NCBI GenBank assembly: GCA_963646285.1
Contig: CAVIWF010000005.1
Span: 5,998 to 69,997, forward strand
Origin: CAKUFA01 sp963646285
GTDB taxonomy: Bacteria > Bacillota > Clostridia > Christensenellales > Aristaeellaceae
Direction: 5' to 3'
Length of the DNA: 64,000 nt
Shown piece by piece: positions 7,835 to 15,644 of this stretch. Position numbers and translations under genes: made by a program. The notes under the pieces were generated by a model, which saw nothing but the letters and a program-made list of their open reading frames with translations, was not told the origin of the DNA and made no database searches. Position 1 is the first letter of the stretch, and every line of letters begins with the position of its first letter.

Positions 7835-8953
7835 ATGATGAGCAAAACGAACACCCCCTTTCGCTATGATTATGTCGGCAGTTTTCTTCGCCCTGCCGAG
7901 CTCAAGCAAGCCCGAGCAGATTATCAGGATGGAAAAATCGGTGCCGATGAGCTGAAGGATGTGGAAAATGCTGCCATCCGTCAGCTGGTAAGCAAGCAGC
8001 AGGCCGCCGGTTATCACGTCATCACCGATGGCGAGTTCCGCCGGGCTACCTGGCATCTGGACTTCATGTGGGGCTTCCACGGCGTTGGTCACAGCCGCAC
8101 GGAAAAGGGGCTGCCCTTCCATGGAGAGCATGCCATGCTGGACGACACCTACCTTACCGGTCAGGTTGGCGTGGACAGTCACCCATTTGTGGAGCATTTC
8201 AAGTTTGTCAAGCAGCTGGAAGATGAAAACACGGTAGCCAAGCTGACCATCCCTGCACCTGCTCAGTTCCTTGAGCAAATGGTCATGCCCTTCGCCATGC
8301 AAAACACTGCCAAGTACTACGCCAACACCGAAAAGCTGGTGGAAGATTTGGCAACAGGCTACCGCAAGGTCATCGCCGATGTGTACGCCGCCGGCTGCCG
8401 CAACCTGCAGTTTGATGATTGCAGCTGGGGCATGCTGGTGGATCCCCGTGCCTGCGCCATTTTCGGTACCGATGAGAAGGGTTTGGAAGCCATCAAGGAG
8501 CAGATGCTTACTGCCAACAATCTGGCTATTGAGGGCAAGCCGGAGGATCTGGTCATCAATACCCACGTCTGCCGGGGCAACTTCCATTCCACCTATGCCA
8601 GCTCCGGTGCTTATGACAGCGTAGCCAAAACCCTGCTGGCTCGTGAGAACGTGAACGCCTACTACCTGGAGTTTGACGATGCCCGCAGCGGTGGCTTTGA
8701 GCCTTTGTCCGCTGTCAGTGGTGAGAAGAAGGTCGTGCTTGGGCTGATTACCACCAAGCGTCCCGAGTTGGAAGATAAAGCGGCAGTTATCACCCGCATC
8801 CATGATGCTGCCAAGTACATCCCCCTCGATCGCCTGTGCCTGAGCCCCCAGTGCGGCTTTGCCTCCTGCGAAATCGGCAACAAGCTAACGGAGGAACAGC
8901 AGTGGGCCAAGCTGGCACTGGTGAAGGAGATTGCCGAAGAGGTTTGGGGCTAA
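7835..8953 (+). CDS. Cobalamin-independent methionine synthase-like methyltransferase (MetE C-terminal domain, YxjG/YxjH type)
   Basis: This stand-alone 372-residue protein corresponds to the catalytic C-terminal barrel of MetE, like Bacillus YxjG/YxjH. The zinc ligands can be placed: the His and Cys of NTHVCRGNFHS near residue 245, a Glu in the strand after it, and the Cys of LSPQCGFAS near residue 345. VITDGEFRRATWHLDFMW near residue 70 is the conserved substrate loop. It probably transfers a methyl group to a thiol such as homocysteine; the methyl donor is not known for this subfamily. GAAAGGA seven bases upstream selects the ATG at 7835. It has its own strong promoter and terminator, so it is a single-gene unit. 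Confidence 0.85.
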   Translation: MMSKTNTPFRYDYVGSFLRPAELKQARADYQDGKIGADELKDVENAAIRQLVSKQQAAGYHVITDGEFRRATWHLDFMWGFHGVGHSRTEKGLPFHGEHAMLDDTYLTGQVGVDSHPFVEHFKFVKQLEDENTVAKLTIPAPAQFLEQMVMPFAMQNTAKYYANTEKLVEDLATGYRKVIADVYAAGCRNLQFDDCSWGMLVDPRACAIFGTDEKGLEAIKEQMLTANNLAIEGKPEDLVINTHVCRGNFHSTYASSGAYDSVAKTLLARENVNAYYLEFDDARSGGFEPLSAVSGEKKVVLGLITTKRPELEDKAAVITRIHDAAKYIPLDRLCLSPQCGFASCEIGNKLTEEQQWAKLALVKEIAEEVWG

Positions 8954-8987
8954 TCTGCTTACCGTGCCGTATCCCAATATAAATACC

Positions 8988-9030
8988 AAAACAGATGCAG
9001 TCTGGATTTCAGGCCGCATCTGTTTTGTTT
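8988..9030 (+). terminator. Rho-independent terminator after the MetE-like gene
   Basis: Arms 8988-8998 and 9016-9026 pair over 11 bases, and the right arm runs into TTTTGTTT. Confidence 0.85.
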
Positions 9031-9128
9031 AACGGCACTTCATGCCACTGCTTTTCCGCCACTAGCCATTTCGCAAAAAAAGAGGTATAATGTGCTTGTC
9101 TATCCTGACTGAATAGGAGGGTTATGCT

Positions 9129-9305
9129 ATGCAACCGCCTCGCAAAGAGCATCGGCGCAGGCAGAAGCCGCCGCGTCGTCACTTTTCCGTTATTCGCACG
9201 TTGCTGATGCTGCTGGGCATCGGTGTGGTTATCGTCCTGCTGGGTCGCTATGTGGTTGTACCCATCCTCGTTGGTCTGCCCTCGTGGCTTGGAGGCGCAC
9301 AGTGA
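9129..9305 (+). CDS. 58-residue basic single-pass membrane protein
   Basis: An ATG at 9129 lies eight bases after a perfect AGGAGG, with TATAAT at 9086-9091 upstream. The peptide begins with a strongly basic stretch (RKEHRRRQKPPRRH) followed by one membrane helix (LLMLLGIGVVIVLLG) and a short hydrophobic tail. The basic N-terminus should stay in the cytoplasm. Its stop codon overlaps the GTG start of the DUF4230 gene, so the two are translationally coupled. No family was recognised; coupling suggests a partner role for the DUF4230 protein. Confidence 0.75.
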   Translation: MQPPRKEHRRRQKPPRRHFSVIRTLLMLLGIGVVIVLLGRYVVVPILVGLPSWLGGAQ

Positions 9306-9901
9306 AGAAATTCTTATCTTGGTTAGCACGTGTTGCAGGCACGGCCCTATCCCTGGTACTGGTGATTGTGCTGCTCCCCTATGCCTCCAAATGGGCTGCC
9401 AAACTGATTCCTGACCTCAGCGGTGCAGCTGTCAACACTTCCGTCACCCTTTCCCAGAAGTTGTCCCAAAGCGCACGGCTGGAATGCGTCCAGGTGGATG
9501 TAAACGGCGTGCTGGACTCCACCACCAACGCTCTTTTGATTGGCACGGTGCAGTCCGTCCAGATTGCTTATACCTATCATGCCAGCATCGGCATTGACCT
9601 GACAAAGGTTCAAATCCGCACCGAAGGCAACACCGTTGTGCTGGAACTTCCCGAAATGGAAGTGCTGTCGGACAGCCTGACGCCTACCCAGATTCAGCGC
9701 AACGATTTCTGGTATCCCCTGACGGATGAACGCCGTCAGCAGCTGCTGAACGATGAGCAGGAAGCCCGCAGAGAAAAGCACTTGGCTGAAGTTTCTTCTT
9801 CCGAGGAAGGATGGGACTATGTGATCAATGCCCTGAACAGCACCATTGCAGCCTGGAGCGACATTGATCAGCGTGTTACCTTCCGCTATGAGCATCCGTA
9901 A
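9302..9901 (+). CDS. Membrane-anchored DUF4230 protein
   Basis: The product has about 199 residues. It starts at a GTG overlapping the upstream stop, with GGAGG six bases before it inside the upstream gene. One N-terminal membrane helix (TALSLVLVIVLLPYA) is followed by an extracytoplasmic DUF4230 domain: IAYTYHASIGIDLTKVQI, then VVLELPEMEVL and a helical C-terminus. The family function is unknown. Location in a tightly packed run with the 58-residue membrane protein, a kinase and a C39-like protein suggests one transcription unit from about 9.1 to 12.5 kb. Confidence 0.82.
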   Translation: MKKFLSWLARVAGTALSLVLVIVLLPYASKWAAKLIPDLSGAAVNTSVTLSQKLSQSARLECVQVDVNGVLDSTTNALLIGTVQSVQIAYTYHASIGIDLTKVQIRTEGNTVVLELPEMEVLSDSLTPTQIQRNDFWYPLTDERRQQLLNDEQEARREKHLAEVSSSEEGWDYVINALNSTIAAWSDIDQRVTFRYEHP

Positions 9902-9916
9902 ATGGGAGGTCAAGCC

Positions 9917-10975
9917 GTGAACGAAATCCTTGCCTGGCACAGAAGCCGCTATCCGCTGATGACCGAGGCAGACGTGCTAAAGTTGTTCTTTCAAGGCATC
10001 CTTGGCTGTGGTCACTTGCTTAGCAGTGAAGAAGCCCTGACAAATGGCATCATGCAGGAAGAGCAAGGAATCCAGCCTGATGCCTTCATGCCCCTGACAG
10101 AGGCACTGCCCGGCGATTATGTTCGGTTGTATCTCGCCCCTGCCATGAATGCAGGCATTCCCCCCTTGTGGATTGCCCGATTGATGCTTCTCTCCCCCGC
10201 AAACAATCATTCCCGAGAGGATGTGCTTCGTGCCCTTGCCTCCCTCGAGGATGATGAACTGTGCGGAAATCGTCAAACATTCGAAGCATGCTGTGAGCAA
10301 TTAAAGGATGTCCTTTTTCTTCCCTCCCATTCGGAGGAATACAGGGCGGCCTATGCACCGGCGTATCGGGTTATCAGCAAGGAAGCGGCGCAGCTCCTGC
10401 CTGCCCTGCAGGTCATTGCAAAGAAGGAGCAGAAGAAGCCTCTTCTTGTTGCCATTGACGGCCCCTGTGCCAGCGGGAAAACCACTTTCAGCAAACGTCT
10501 CTCCTTTGTGCTGGGTCACGCCCCTGTTGTCCACATGGATGATTTCTATGTGCCGCATGCCCTGAAGACCCCGGAACGTCTTGCCCAGCCGGGCGGCAAT
10601 GCGGACATTGAGCGATTCTGTGAAGAAGTTTTGCATCCCCTGCTTCGTGATGGGCATGCAAGCTATCGCCCCTACAGCTGTCGTCTTGATCGGTTGATGG
10701 AGCCTGTGGATGTTCCTGAATCCCCTGTCATTATTATTGAAGGTGCTTATACCCTGCATCCGAAGACGGACTGTCCTTATGATGCAGTGTTTTTCCTCAC
10801 CATCCCCAAGGAGGTGCAGGAGCAGCGGATTCGCCGCCGAAATGGTGAACAGGGGTGGCTGGCTTTCCGGGATCGGTGGATTCCCTTGGAACAGCAGTAT
10901 TTCGAAGCCTTCCACCTGCCCAACGATGCCTGCACGGTGCTCTCATTTTTGCAGCATGAGGAGGAACTTCCATGA
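9917..10975 (+). CDS. Uridine kinase-like P-loop kinase with an N-terminal helical domain
   Basis: The protein has 352 residues in two parts. Residues 1-165 are a helical domain with the conserved-looking patches RSRYPLMTEADVLKLFFQG and GCGHLLSSEEAL. Residues 175-350 are a uridine kinase/phosphoribulokinase-like fold with Walker A AIDGPCASGKTT, a VVHMDDFYVP loop, IIIEGAYTLHP as Walker B-like strand, and an arginine-rich lid (EQRIRRRN). It probably phosphorylates a small hydroxyl-containing metabolite; the substrate is not evident. The GTG at 9917, seven bases after GGAGG, is preferred over an ATG at 9902 that lies on top of the ribosome site. Its stop overlaps the next start. Confidence 0.78.
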   Translation: MNEILAWHRSRYPLMTEADVLKLFFQGILGCGHLLSSEEALTNGIMQEEQGIQPDAFMPLTEALPGDYVRLYLAPAMNAGIPPLWIARLMLLSPANNHSREDVLRALASLEDDELCGNRQTFEACCEQLKDVLFLPSHSEEYRAAYAPAYRVISKEAAQLLPALQVIAKKEQKKPLLVAIDGPCASGKTTFSKRLSFVLGHAPVVHMDDFYVPHALKTPERLAQPGGNADIERFCEEVLHPLLRDGHASYRPYSCRLDRLMEPVDVPESPVIIIEGAYTLHPKTDCPYDAVFFLTIPKEVQEQRIRRRNGEQGWLAFRDRWIPLEQQYFEAFHLPNDACTVLSFLQHEEELP

Positions 10976-11616
10976 CGGGCAAAAGGATGGATATGGTCAT
11001 TGCTGAACGAACCATCACCTTTTTCAATCAGCACAACCCAGAATGGACGCATCCCTACGCCTACAATGGTCGGGGCACGCTGCACACTTCCGGCTGCGGT
11101 ATCTTTGCGCTGTGCCACGGCATTCAATGGTTGACCGGCATGGTGCAGGATCCTTGCCATCTAGCAGACTTCTCCTGCGCCCACGGTGGTCGTGGGGATG
11201 ACGGCACTGATCGTCCTGCCCTGCTGCAGGCACTGGAAGATACCGGGATGGCTTCTTCCCTTGGCTTCCGCTACCATGGTGACGGCCTTCGCAATGATTT
11301 GGGTGCTTTGCATGAGCTTCTGCTGAACAAGCAGGGTGTTGCCTTGTGCAACCTGCGCCGGGGGCACATTGTAGTGCTGGTGGATGCCCGTATCCGCCAT
11401 GATGCGGTCGAGCTTCTGGCCATTGACAGCGCCACGGAGAGCGCTTCAGAGCGAGTGCGAAACCATGTAGTGGAAGTTGTACCCGGCACGGAAGTTATGA
11501 CCGATGTGTGCAATGACGCAGGCCTTATGGTAGGCGAAGCCCTTTCCTATGCCGCCTATTGGGTGGATGGTCGTACCCCCATGGATTTTAATCTGCTGTA
11601 TAAAACAGAACGATAG
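10972..11616 (+). CDS. C39-like papain-fold protein (putative cysteine peptidase)
   Basis: The protein has 214 residues. A Cys in the TSGCGIFALCHG motif near residue 42 and a His in GHIVVLVDA near residue 132, followed by an Asp in LLAIDSA, form the order of a papain-like triad, as in Peptidase_C39-like proteins. There is no signal peptide, so action is probably cytoplasmic. The ATG overlaps the kinase stop (ATGA) and has GAGGAGG at eight bases. A peptidase or an amide-bond hydrolase role is inferred from fold only; the substrate is unknown. Confidence 0.65.
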   Translation: MTGKRMDMVIAERTITFFNQHNPEWTHPYAYNGRGTLHTSGCGIFALCHGIQWLTGMVQDPCHLADFSCAHGGRGDDGTDRPALLQALEDTGMASSLGFRYHGDGLRNDLGALHELLLNKQGVALCNLRRGHIVVLVDARIRHDAVELLAIDSATESASERVRNHVVEVVPGTEVMTDVCNDAGLMVGEALSYAAYWVDGRTPMDFNLLYKTER

Positions 11617-11628
11617 GAGGAAAACTTC

Positions 11629-12516
11629 ATGCAGGATACCGTAACCTTGACCTATGGAGGATGCAGGGCCGTCGTACGCCGGCTCGGGGCACAAATCATT
11701 TCTTTCCAGGATACAGATGGACGTGAGGTGCTTTGGCAGGCCGACCCTGCCGTGTGGGCACAGCATGCGCCGGTGCTTTTCCCCGTATGCGGATCCGTCA
11801 AAGACAATCACATCAAAATCGGCGGTGTTACCTATCCCATGCCGAAGCACGGCTTCACGAGAGATGTGAAGTTTGATTTTGCCAAAATCGGCGATGACTT
11901 TGTTGAGCTGACCCTGGGTCCCAATGAAGAGAACAGCAAAATGTTCCCCTTTCAGTTTGTTTTCCACGTGACCTACACCCTGTGCAGCCATGGCTACACC
12001 ACCACCTTCCTGGTGGAAAACCTGGACAGCAAGCCCATGCCCTTCTGTGTTGGCGGCCATCCCGGCTTTATCTGCCCCATGGAAAAGGGTGCTTCTTTTG
12101 ATGACTATCAGCTTGTCTTTGACGAAGCTGAAGATGGGAAGAACTATTTGGCTCCCGGCGGCGGATTGATTGACGGCTATGAGCAGCTGACCGAACTGCA
12201 AAACGGCAAGGTTCTCCCCCTGAACCATGCCATGTTTGACGCACGGGATGCACTGCTGTTCTGCGGGCTGAAGAGCCGGGGCGTCAAGCTGGTGCACAAG
12301 GATACGGGGCACGGCGTGTATTTCACCTTCCCCAAGTTTGAAGTGTTGGCTGTATGGACAAAGCCCGGTGCCAATGCCGATTATGTATGCTTGGAGCCCT
12401 GGCACGGTATGCCTGAGGCTGTGGGTGAAAGCGGTCATATGGAAGATAAGCCCTATGCCACCATTTTGGAACCCGGTCATTGCTACAAGACCTGGTTCAC
12501 CGCTACCGTCATTTGA
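11629..12516 (+). CDS. Aldose 1-epimerase family protein (LacX-like)
   Basis: This 295-residue protein has the galactose mutarotase beta-sandwich pattern. The general acid His is likely in VGGHPGF near residue 145, and the catalytic Glu is in VCLEPWHGMPEA near residue 254. QHAPVLFPVCGSV near the N-terminus is typical of the LacX/YeaD-type subgroup. It probably interconverts anomers of a hexose or hexose phosphate. AGGAGG lies ahead of the ATG. It is the last gene of the 9.1-12.5 kb run and ends at a shared terminator. A galactokinase is encoded 12 kb away, but there is no direct linkage. Confidence 0.83.
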   Translation: MQDTVTLTYGGCRAVVRRLGAQIISFQDTDGREVLWQADPAVWAQHAPVLFPVCGSVKDNHIKIGGVTYPMPKHGFTRDVKFDFAKIGDDFVELTLGPNEENSKMFPFQFVFHVTYTLCSHGYTTTFLVENLDSKPMPFCVGGHPGFICPMEKGASFDDYQLVFDEAEDGKNYLAPGGGLIDGYEQLTELQNGKVLPLNHAMFDARDALLFCGLKSRGVKLVHKDTGHGVYFTFPKFEVLAVWTKPGANADYVCLEPWHGMPEAVGESGHMEDKPYATILEPGHCYKTWFTATVI

Positions 12517-12625
12517 TGTTTCAACGAACGTAAAAAAGCTCCGGCAAAGCAAGTGTTTGCTTCCATCGTTCTGCGATCAGGAAAGTTGTTTCAACGAACG
12601 TAAAAAAGCTCCGGCAAAGCAAGTG
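12517..12625. repeat. 39-base direct repeat carrying a partial terminator duplication
   Basis: Positions 12517-12555 and 12587-12625 are identical over 39 bases (period 70). Each copy holds the A6 run and the left arm of the terminator (CTCCGGCAA). Only the second copy is followed by the right arm. Confidence 0.9.
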
Positions 12626-12642
12626 CCTTGCCGGAGTTTTTT
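12602..12642. terminator. Bidirectional terminator between the epimerase and htrA genes
   Basis: Left arm 12609-12617 and right arm 12628-12636 pair perfectly over nine bases. A6 (12602-12607) and T6 (12637-12642) flank the hairpin, so it can stop transcription from both converging genes. Confidence 0.85.
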
Positions 12643-12651
12643 ATTGGCTCA

Positions 12652-13935
12652 TTACTGATTGGTTTCATCAATGACTTCAAGGGTGATGGTCAGATCGATG
12701 TACTCACCGTCAGGAATGTCATCGGTAGATTCAAGGTCAGCCAAGCCCGGCACACGATAAACCTTAACGGTCAGCGTATCGCCAGCGGAGTAGGAGAAGA
12801 CCAGGCTCTGCAGCTGGGTGCTGGAGGTAATCACCGTGTCATTCACATCCACAATGATGTCGCCTGCCTGCATGCCAGCCTTGGCAGCGGGGCTGTTTTC
12901 TTCCACGCTGACCACATAGGCGCCGTTAGGCAGGGTGCCATTGGCTACAGCAGGATGAGAAGTGTTCATGCTGGAGGTGGAAACGCCCATCCGTGCACGG
13001 CTCATGGTCATGCTGCTGGTGCTGCCGGAAGAGGAGGAAGAGCTGCTGGCCGTGCTGTTCACGTTACCGGAAAGCACATCTTCAATCAGGGGCTTTGCGG
13101 CATTGATCGGGATGCACATGCCAATGCCGTCCACCGTGGTGCCAGAGTAAGCGGAACCGGTGTACTTCAGGGTAGGAATGCCCATCAGTTCGCCATTGGT
13201 GTTGAACATGCCGCCGCCGCTGTTGCCGCTGTTAATGGCTGCATCCGTCTGAATCATGGAGTTCACCGTGGTTTCCTTCCGACCATACTTATCCGTGGAG
13301 GAAGAGGAAACTTCACGGTTCAGGGCGGAAACAATGCCCACCGTTACCGTACCGGCAAACTGTTCACCCAGCGGGTTGCCGATGCAAATGGCCCAGTCGC
13401 CAACCTGCAGGGTATCGCTGTCGCCCAAGGTAACAGGCTGCAGGTTCAGTTCAGGCGCCTGCACAATGGCAATGTCCAGATTCTCGTCATATGCAACCAG
13501 GGTAGCATCGTAGGAATCGTCTCCTACGGTGACCTTCAGGCTGCTGGCATCTTCCACAACGTGGTAATTCGTCAGCACATAGCCGCCTTCACCAACGACA
13601 ACGCCGGAACCCGTAGCAGAAAGGACTTCCTGTTCCTGGCTGCTGTTGTTGCCACGGTTACCATAGTTGAAGAATCCGCCATAGCTGCCATAGCTGCTGT
13701 AACGCACCATCTGATAATTGCTGATGCCAACCACGCTGTCCTTCACGTTGCTGACTGCTTCCGTAAAGGGGCTGGTCACCGTGGTGGTTACCGTGCTGGA
13801 AGTCGTTACCGGGGTTACTGTTTCTTCTGCCTGTGCAAAGGGATGTGCCGTCATGGTCACGCCGCATCCAATCATAATACCTGCCAATGCAACCGCTCCA
13901 TAGGAAGCGATACGAGTCTTAAGATCCTTTTTCAT
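12652..13935 (-). CDS. HtrA/DegP-like membrane-anchored serine protease with PDZ domain
   Basis: The product has 427 residues. An N-terminal hydrophobic anchor (GAVALAGIMIGCGVTM) is followed by a Ser/Thr-rich linker, a trypsin-fold protease domain and one PDZ domain. The triad is visible: His in LTNYHVVED (about residue 123), Asp in ENLDIAIV (about 153) and Ser in INSGNSGGGMF (about 238). A serine-rich spacer (GNVNSTASSSSSSSG) precedes the PDZ domain, whose SPAAKAGMQAGDIIV motif is clear. It degrades or refolds damaged proteins at the outer face of the membrane. The promoter is weak, but it carries 11-base direct repeats, and the gene lies next to a two-component operon, so stress control is likely. 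Confidence 0.92.
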   Translation of the reverse strand: MKKDLKTRIASYGAVALAGIMIGCGVTMTAHPFAQAEETVTPVTTSSTVTTTVTSPFTEAVSNVKDSVVGISNYQMVRYSSYGSYGGFFNYGNRGNNSSQEQEVLSATGSGVVVGEGGYVLTNYHVVEDASSLKVTVGDDSYDATLVAYDENLDIAIVQAPELNLQPVTLGDSDTLQVGDWAICIGNPLGEQFAGTVTVGIVSALNREVSSSSTDKYGRKETTVNSMIQTDAAINSGNSGGGMFNTNGELMGIPTLKYTGSAYSGTTVDGIGMCIPINAAKPLIEDVLSGNVNSTASSSSSSSGSTSSMTMSRARMGVSTSSMNTSHPAVANGTLPNGAYVVSVEENSPAAKAGMQAGDIIVDVNDTVITSSTQLQSLVFSYSAGDTLTVKVYRVPGLADLESTDDIPDGEYIDLTITLEVIDETNQ

Positions 13936-13991
13936 GATCCTTCATTCCTTTCTCAACCTCTGTGGGCTCTGCCCTCCCGGTTGATGATGTT

Positions 13992-14035
13992 AGTATATTC
14001 GACCTTTTTGACATACGAATGAACGGATTATGAAC
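13992..14035 (-). promoter_or_regulatory. htrA promoter with tandem GTTCAT repeats (candidate response-regulator site)
   Basis: On the minus strand a good -10 (TATACT, 13997-13992) has no recognisable -35. Upstream, GTTCAT occurs at 14024-14019 and 14035-14030, exactly 11 bases apart. Tandem repeats at helical pitch beside a poor -35 are the usual site of an OmpR/PhoB-family activator. Confidence 0.5.
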
Positions 14036-14114
14036 ATTTGAAAAGAAATCCATCCTTTTACGAGAAAAACCATACACTTGCCCGTCACACACCCATCACC
14101 ATTACAGGGATGTT

Positions 14115-15644
14115 TTATTCCTTCGCAATGAGCCCCGGGCAGTAGAAGAAGGCTCCGCCCCAGTCCAGGCTGCCAGCCAGCTGATTAACCGTGACGCCAT
14201 CAAAGAAGAAAATCACCCGGCGAAGGTTTTTGCTTCTGCACAGGGTATTGACCATGCCGTAGCAGGCAAGCTGCTCCCCATCGCTGCCTGCCCGGCGAAT
14301 CAGGGCTGCGGCGTTGGCGGACAGGTTGATCAGCAAGGTATCCCCCTGCAAACTGAGGCCGAGAATGTCTGCCTCCTGAAGGCCCTTCGGCAAGATGTCC
14401 TGAATGTCCTCATCTTGCTCCGACTGCGTGACACCCTGCATCATTTCCCGCAGCAAAACCCGGGGTGAGGCCGTTTCACCGGCAGGAAGATTCCTGCGTA
14501 CGGCAACCATTTTGTCGCCCTTCGCCATGTAGATAACAGCCTGATCCATTAAGAAGCTTTCAAATGTGCTGCGGCGAAGAACGCCTTCCGTAAAGCGGAT
14601 TTCCGCACCGTTTAAGCCGGTGGTCTGCGTCAGTACTTCCGTACCGATTTGCATCTTGACAGCCGTGACAGAGGGAATAAAGGTCATCAGCGTATCGGTA
14701 ACAGCAGCAAGGAAGCAATTCATGGGGATGCCGCAATCCTCCAGCTGTGTGGACAAATCTGCTGTGAAATTCAGCGTTACAAGTCGTCCGCCTTCCAGCA
14801 TGTCGGATACCTGAGGCGACGTGGTCATGAGGGTATCCATGTCCGGCATTTTTGCCGTGCCGGATGCGTACTGGGCGCCATCGGACAAGGCTGTCATCAG
14901 CACGGCCGCCAGCTGCTGAGGGGTTTGCCCCGGGAAGGTCAGCGTCCGAACTTCCGGAATCACGCCGCTTCCGTCAACAAGGGGAAAATAAAGGGTGGCC
15001 ATTGCCGTTACAGGAACCGCAGAGGCATCGCCACCAAGGGGTGTGCGGCGAGCTTCCATCTGCTCCCATAGCAGGGTCAGTTCTTCGCCGGAATGTCCAC
15101 GAAGGGTGCCCATGGGCAGGTTGCCGGAAATGTCCATACTGATGGCCTGGTCGGCAATCAACACATTCACTTCCTGAATGTCGCTAAGATTGCACAGGGT
15201 GGTGGCAATGGACAAGCAAGCAACATACAGGGTTTCATCATCCAGAAGCAAAGCAGAGGAGGTCAGATCCACCGTGCACACGCCCCCGGCTACTTCCACA
15301 GGGTTCTGTCCGTAAAGGGTCAGGCGGGTTTCTCCCCCGAGAGGCTGCACCGTGTCATCCCCATCGTAGCCGAGGAGGACCTGCACCATGGCTTGAGCCG
15401 GATGCACATCATGGCGAAGGTTGACGGGAACGTACCGGCACAAAAGCCGCTGTCCATCTGCACTGGGCAGAAAAAGAGCTGCCTGCTCGTTATACTGCAT
15501 GCCGTCGTCCCCCACCGGTGCTTCCGCATTCACCGTGGCAGGGGGAAGGGTGACCGCCGTGCTCGCTGTCTGCTGGGGCGTGCCGCAGCCGCACAACAGG
15601 CACAGCGTCAGGAGAAGACAAATGGTCAGACGTGTTTTCTTCAT
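14115..15644 (-). CDS. GerMN-domain lipoprotein, long form
   Basis: This 509-residue protein starts with a lipoprotein signal (LLLTLCLLCGCGT, Cys about residue 20). Three related alpha/beta segments follow, which I read as GerMN-type modules: first around residues 65-160 (LLCRYVPVNLRH, then VCTVDLTSSALLL), second around 225-355 (ATLYFPLVDGSGV, then LVTLNFTADLST), third around 370-500 (AVIYMAKGDKMVAVRR, then TLLINLSANAAALIR). GerMN domains occur in GerM of spore formers and in LpqB of Actinobacteria. It is probably surface-anchored and may bind a ligand or partner in the envelope. ATG at 15644 overlaps the stop of the upstream lipoprotein gene (ATGA) with GGAGGG inside it. A longer upstream start is unlikely. 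Confidence 0.82.
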   Translation of the reverse strand: MKKTRLTICLLLTLCLLCGCGTPQQTASTAVTLPPATVNAEAPVGDDGMQYNEQAALFLPSADGQRLLCRYVPVNLRHDVHPAQAMVQVLLGYDGDDTVQPLGGETRLTLYGQNPVEVAGGVCTVDLTSSALLLDDETLYVACLSIATTLCNLSDIQEVNVLIADQAISMDISGNLPMGTLRGHSGEELTLLWEQMEARRTPLGGDASAVPVTAMATLYFPLVDGSGVIPEVRTLTFPGQTPQQLAAVLMTALSDGAQYASGTAKMPDMDTLMTTSPQVSDMLEGGRLVTLNFTADLSTQLEDCGIPMNCFLAAVTDTLMTFIPSVTAVKMQIGTEVLTQTTGLNGAEIRFTEGVLRRSTFESFLMDQAVIYMAKGDKMVAVRRNLPAGETASPRVLLREMMQGVTQSEQDEDIQDILPKGLQEADILGLSLQGDTLLINLSANAAALIRRAGSDGEQLACYGMVNTLCRSKNLRRVIFFFDGVTVNQLAGSLDWGGAFFYCPGLIAKE

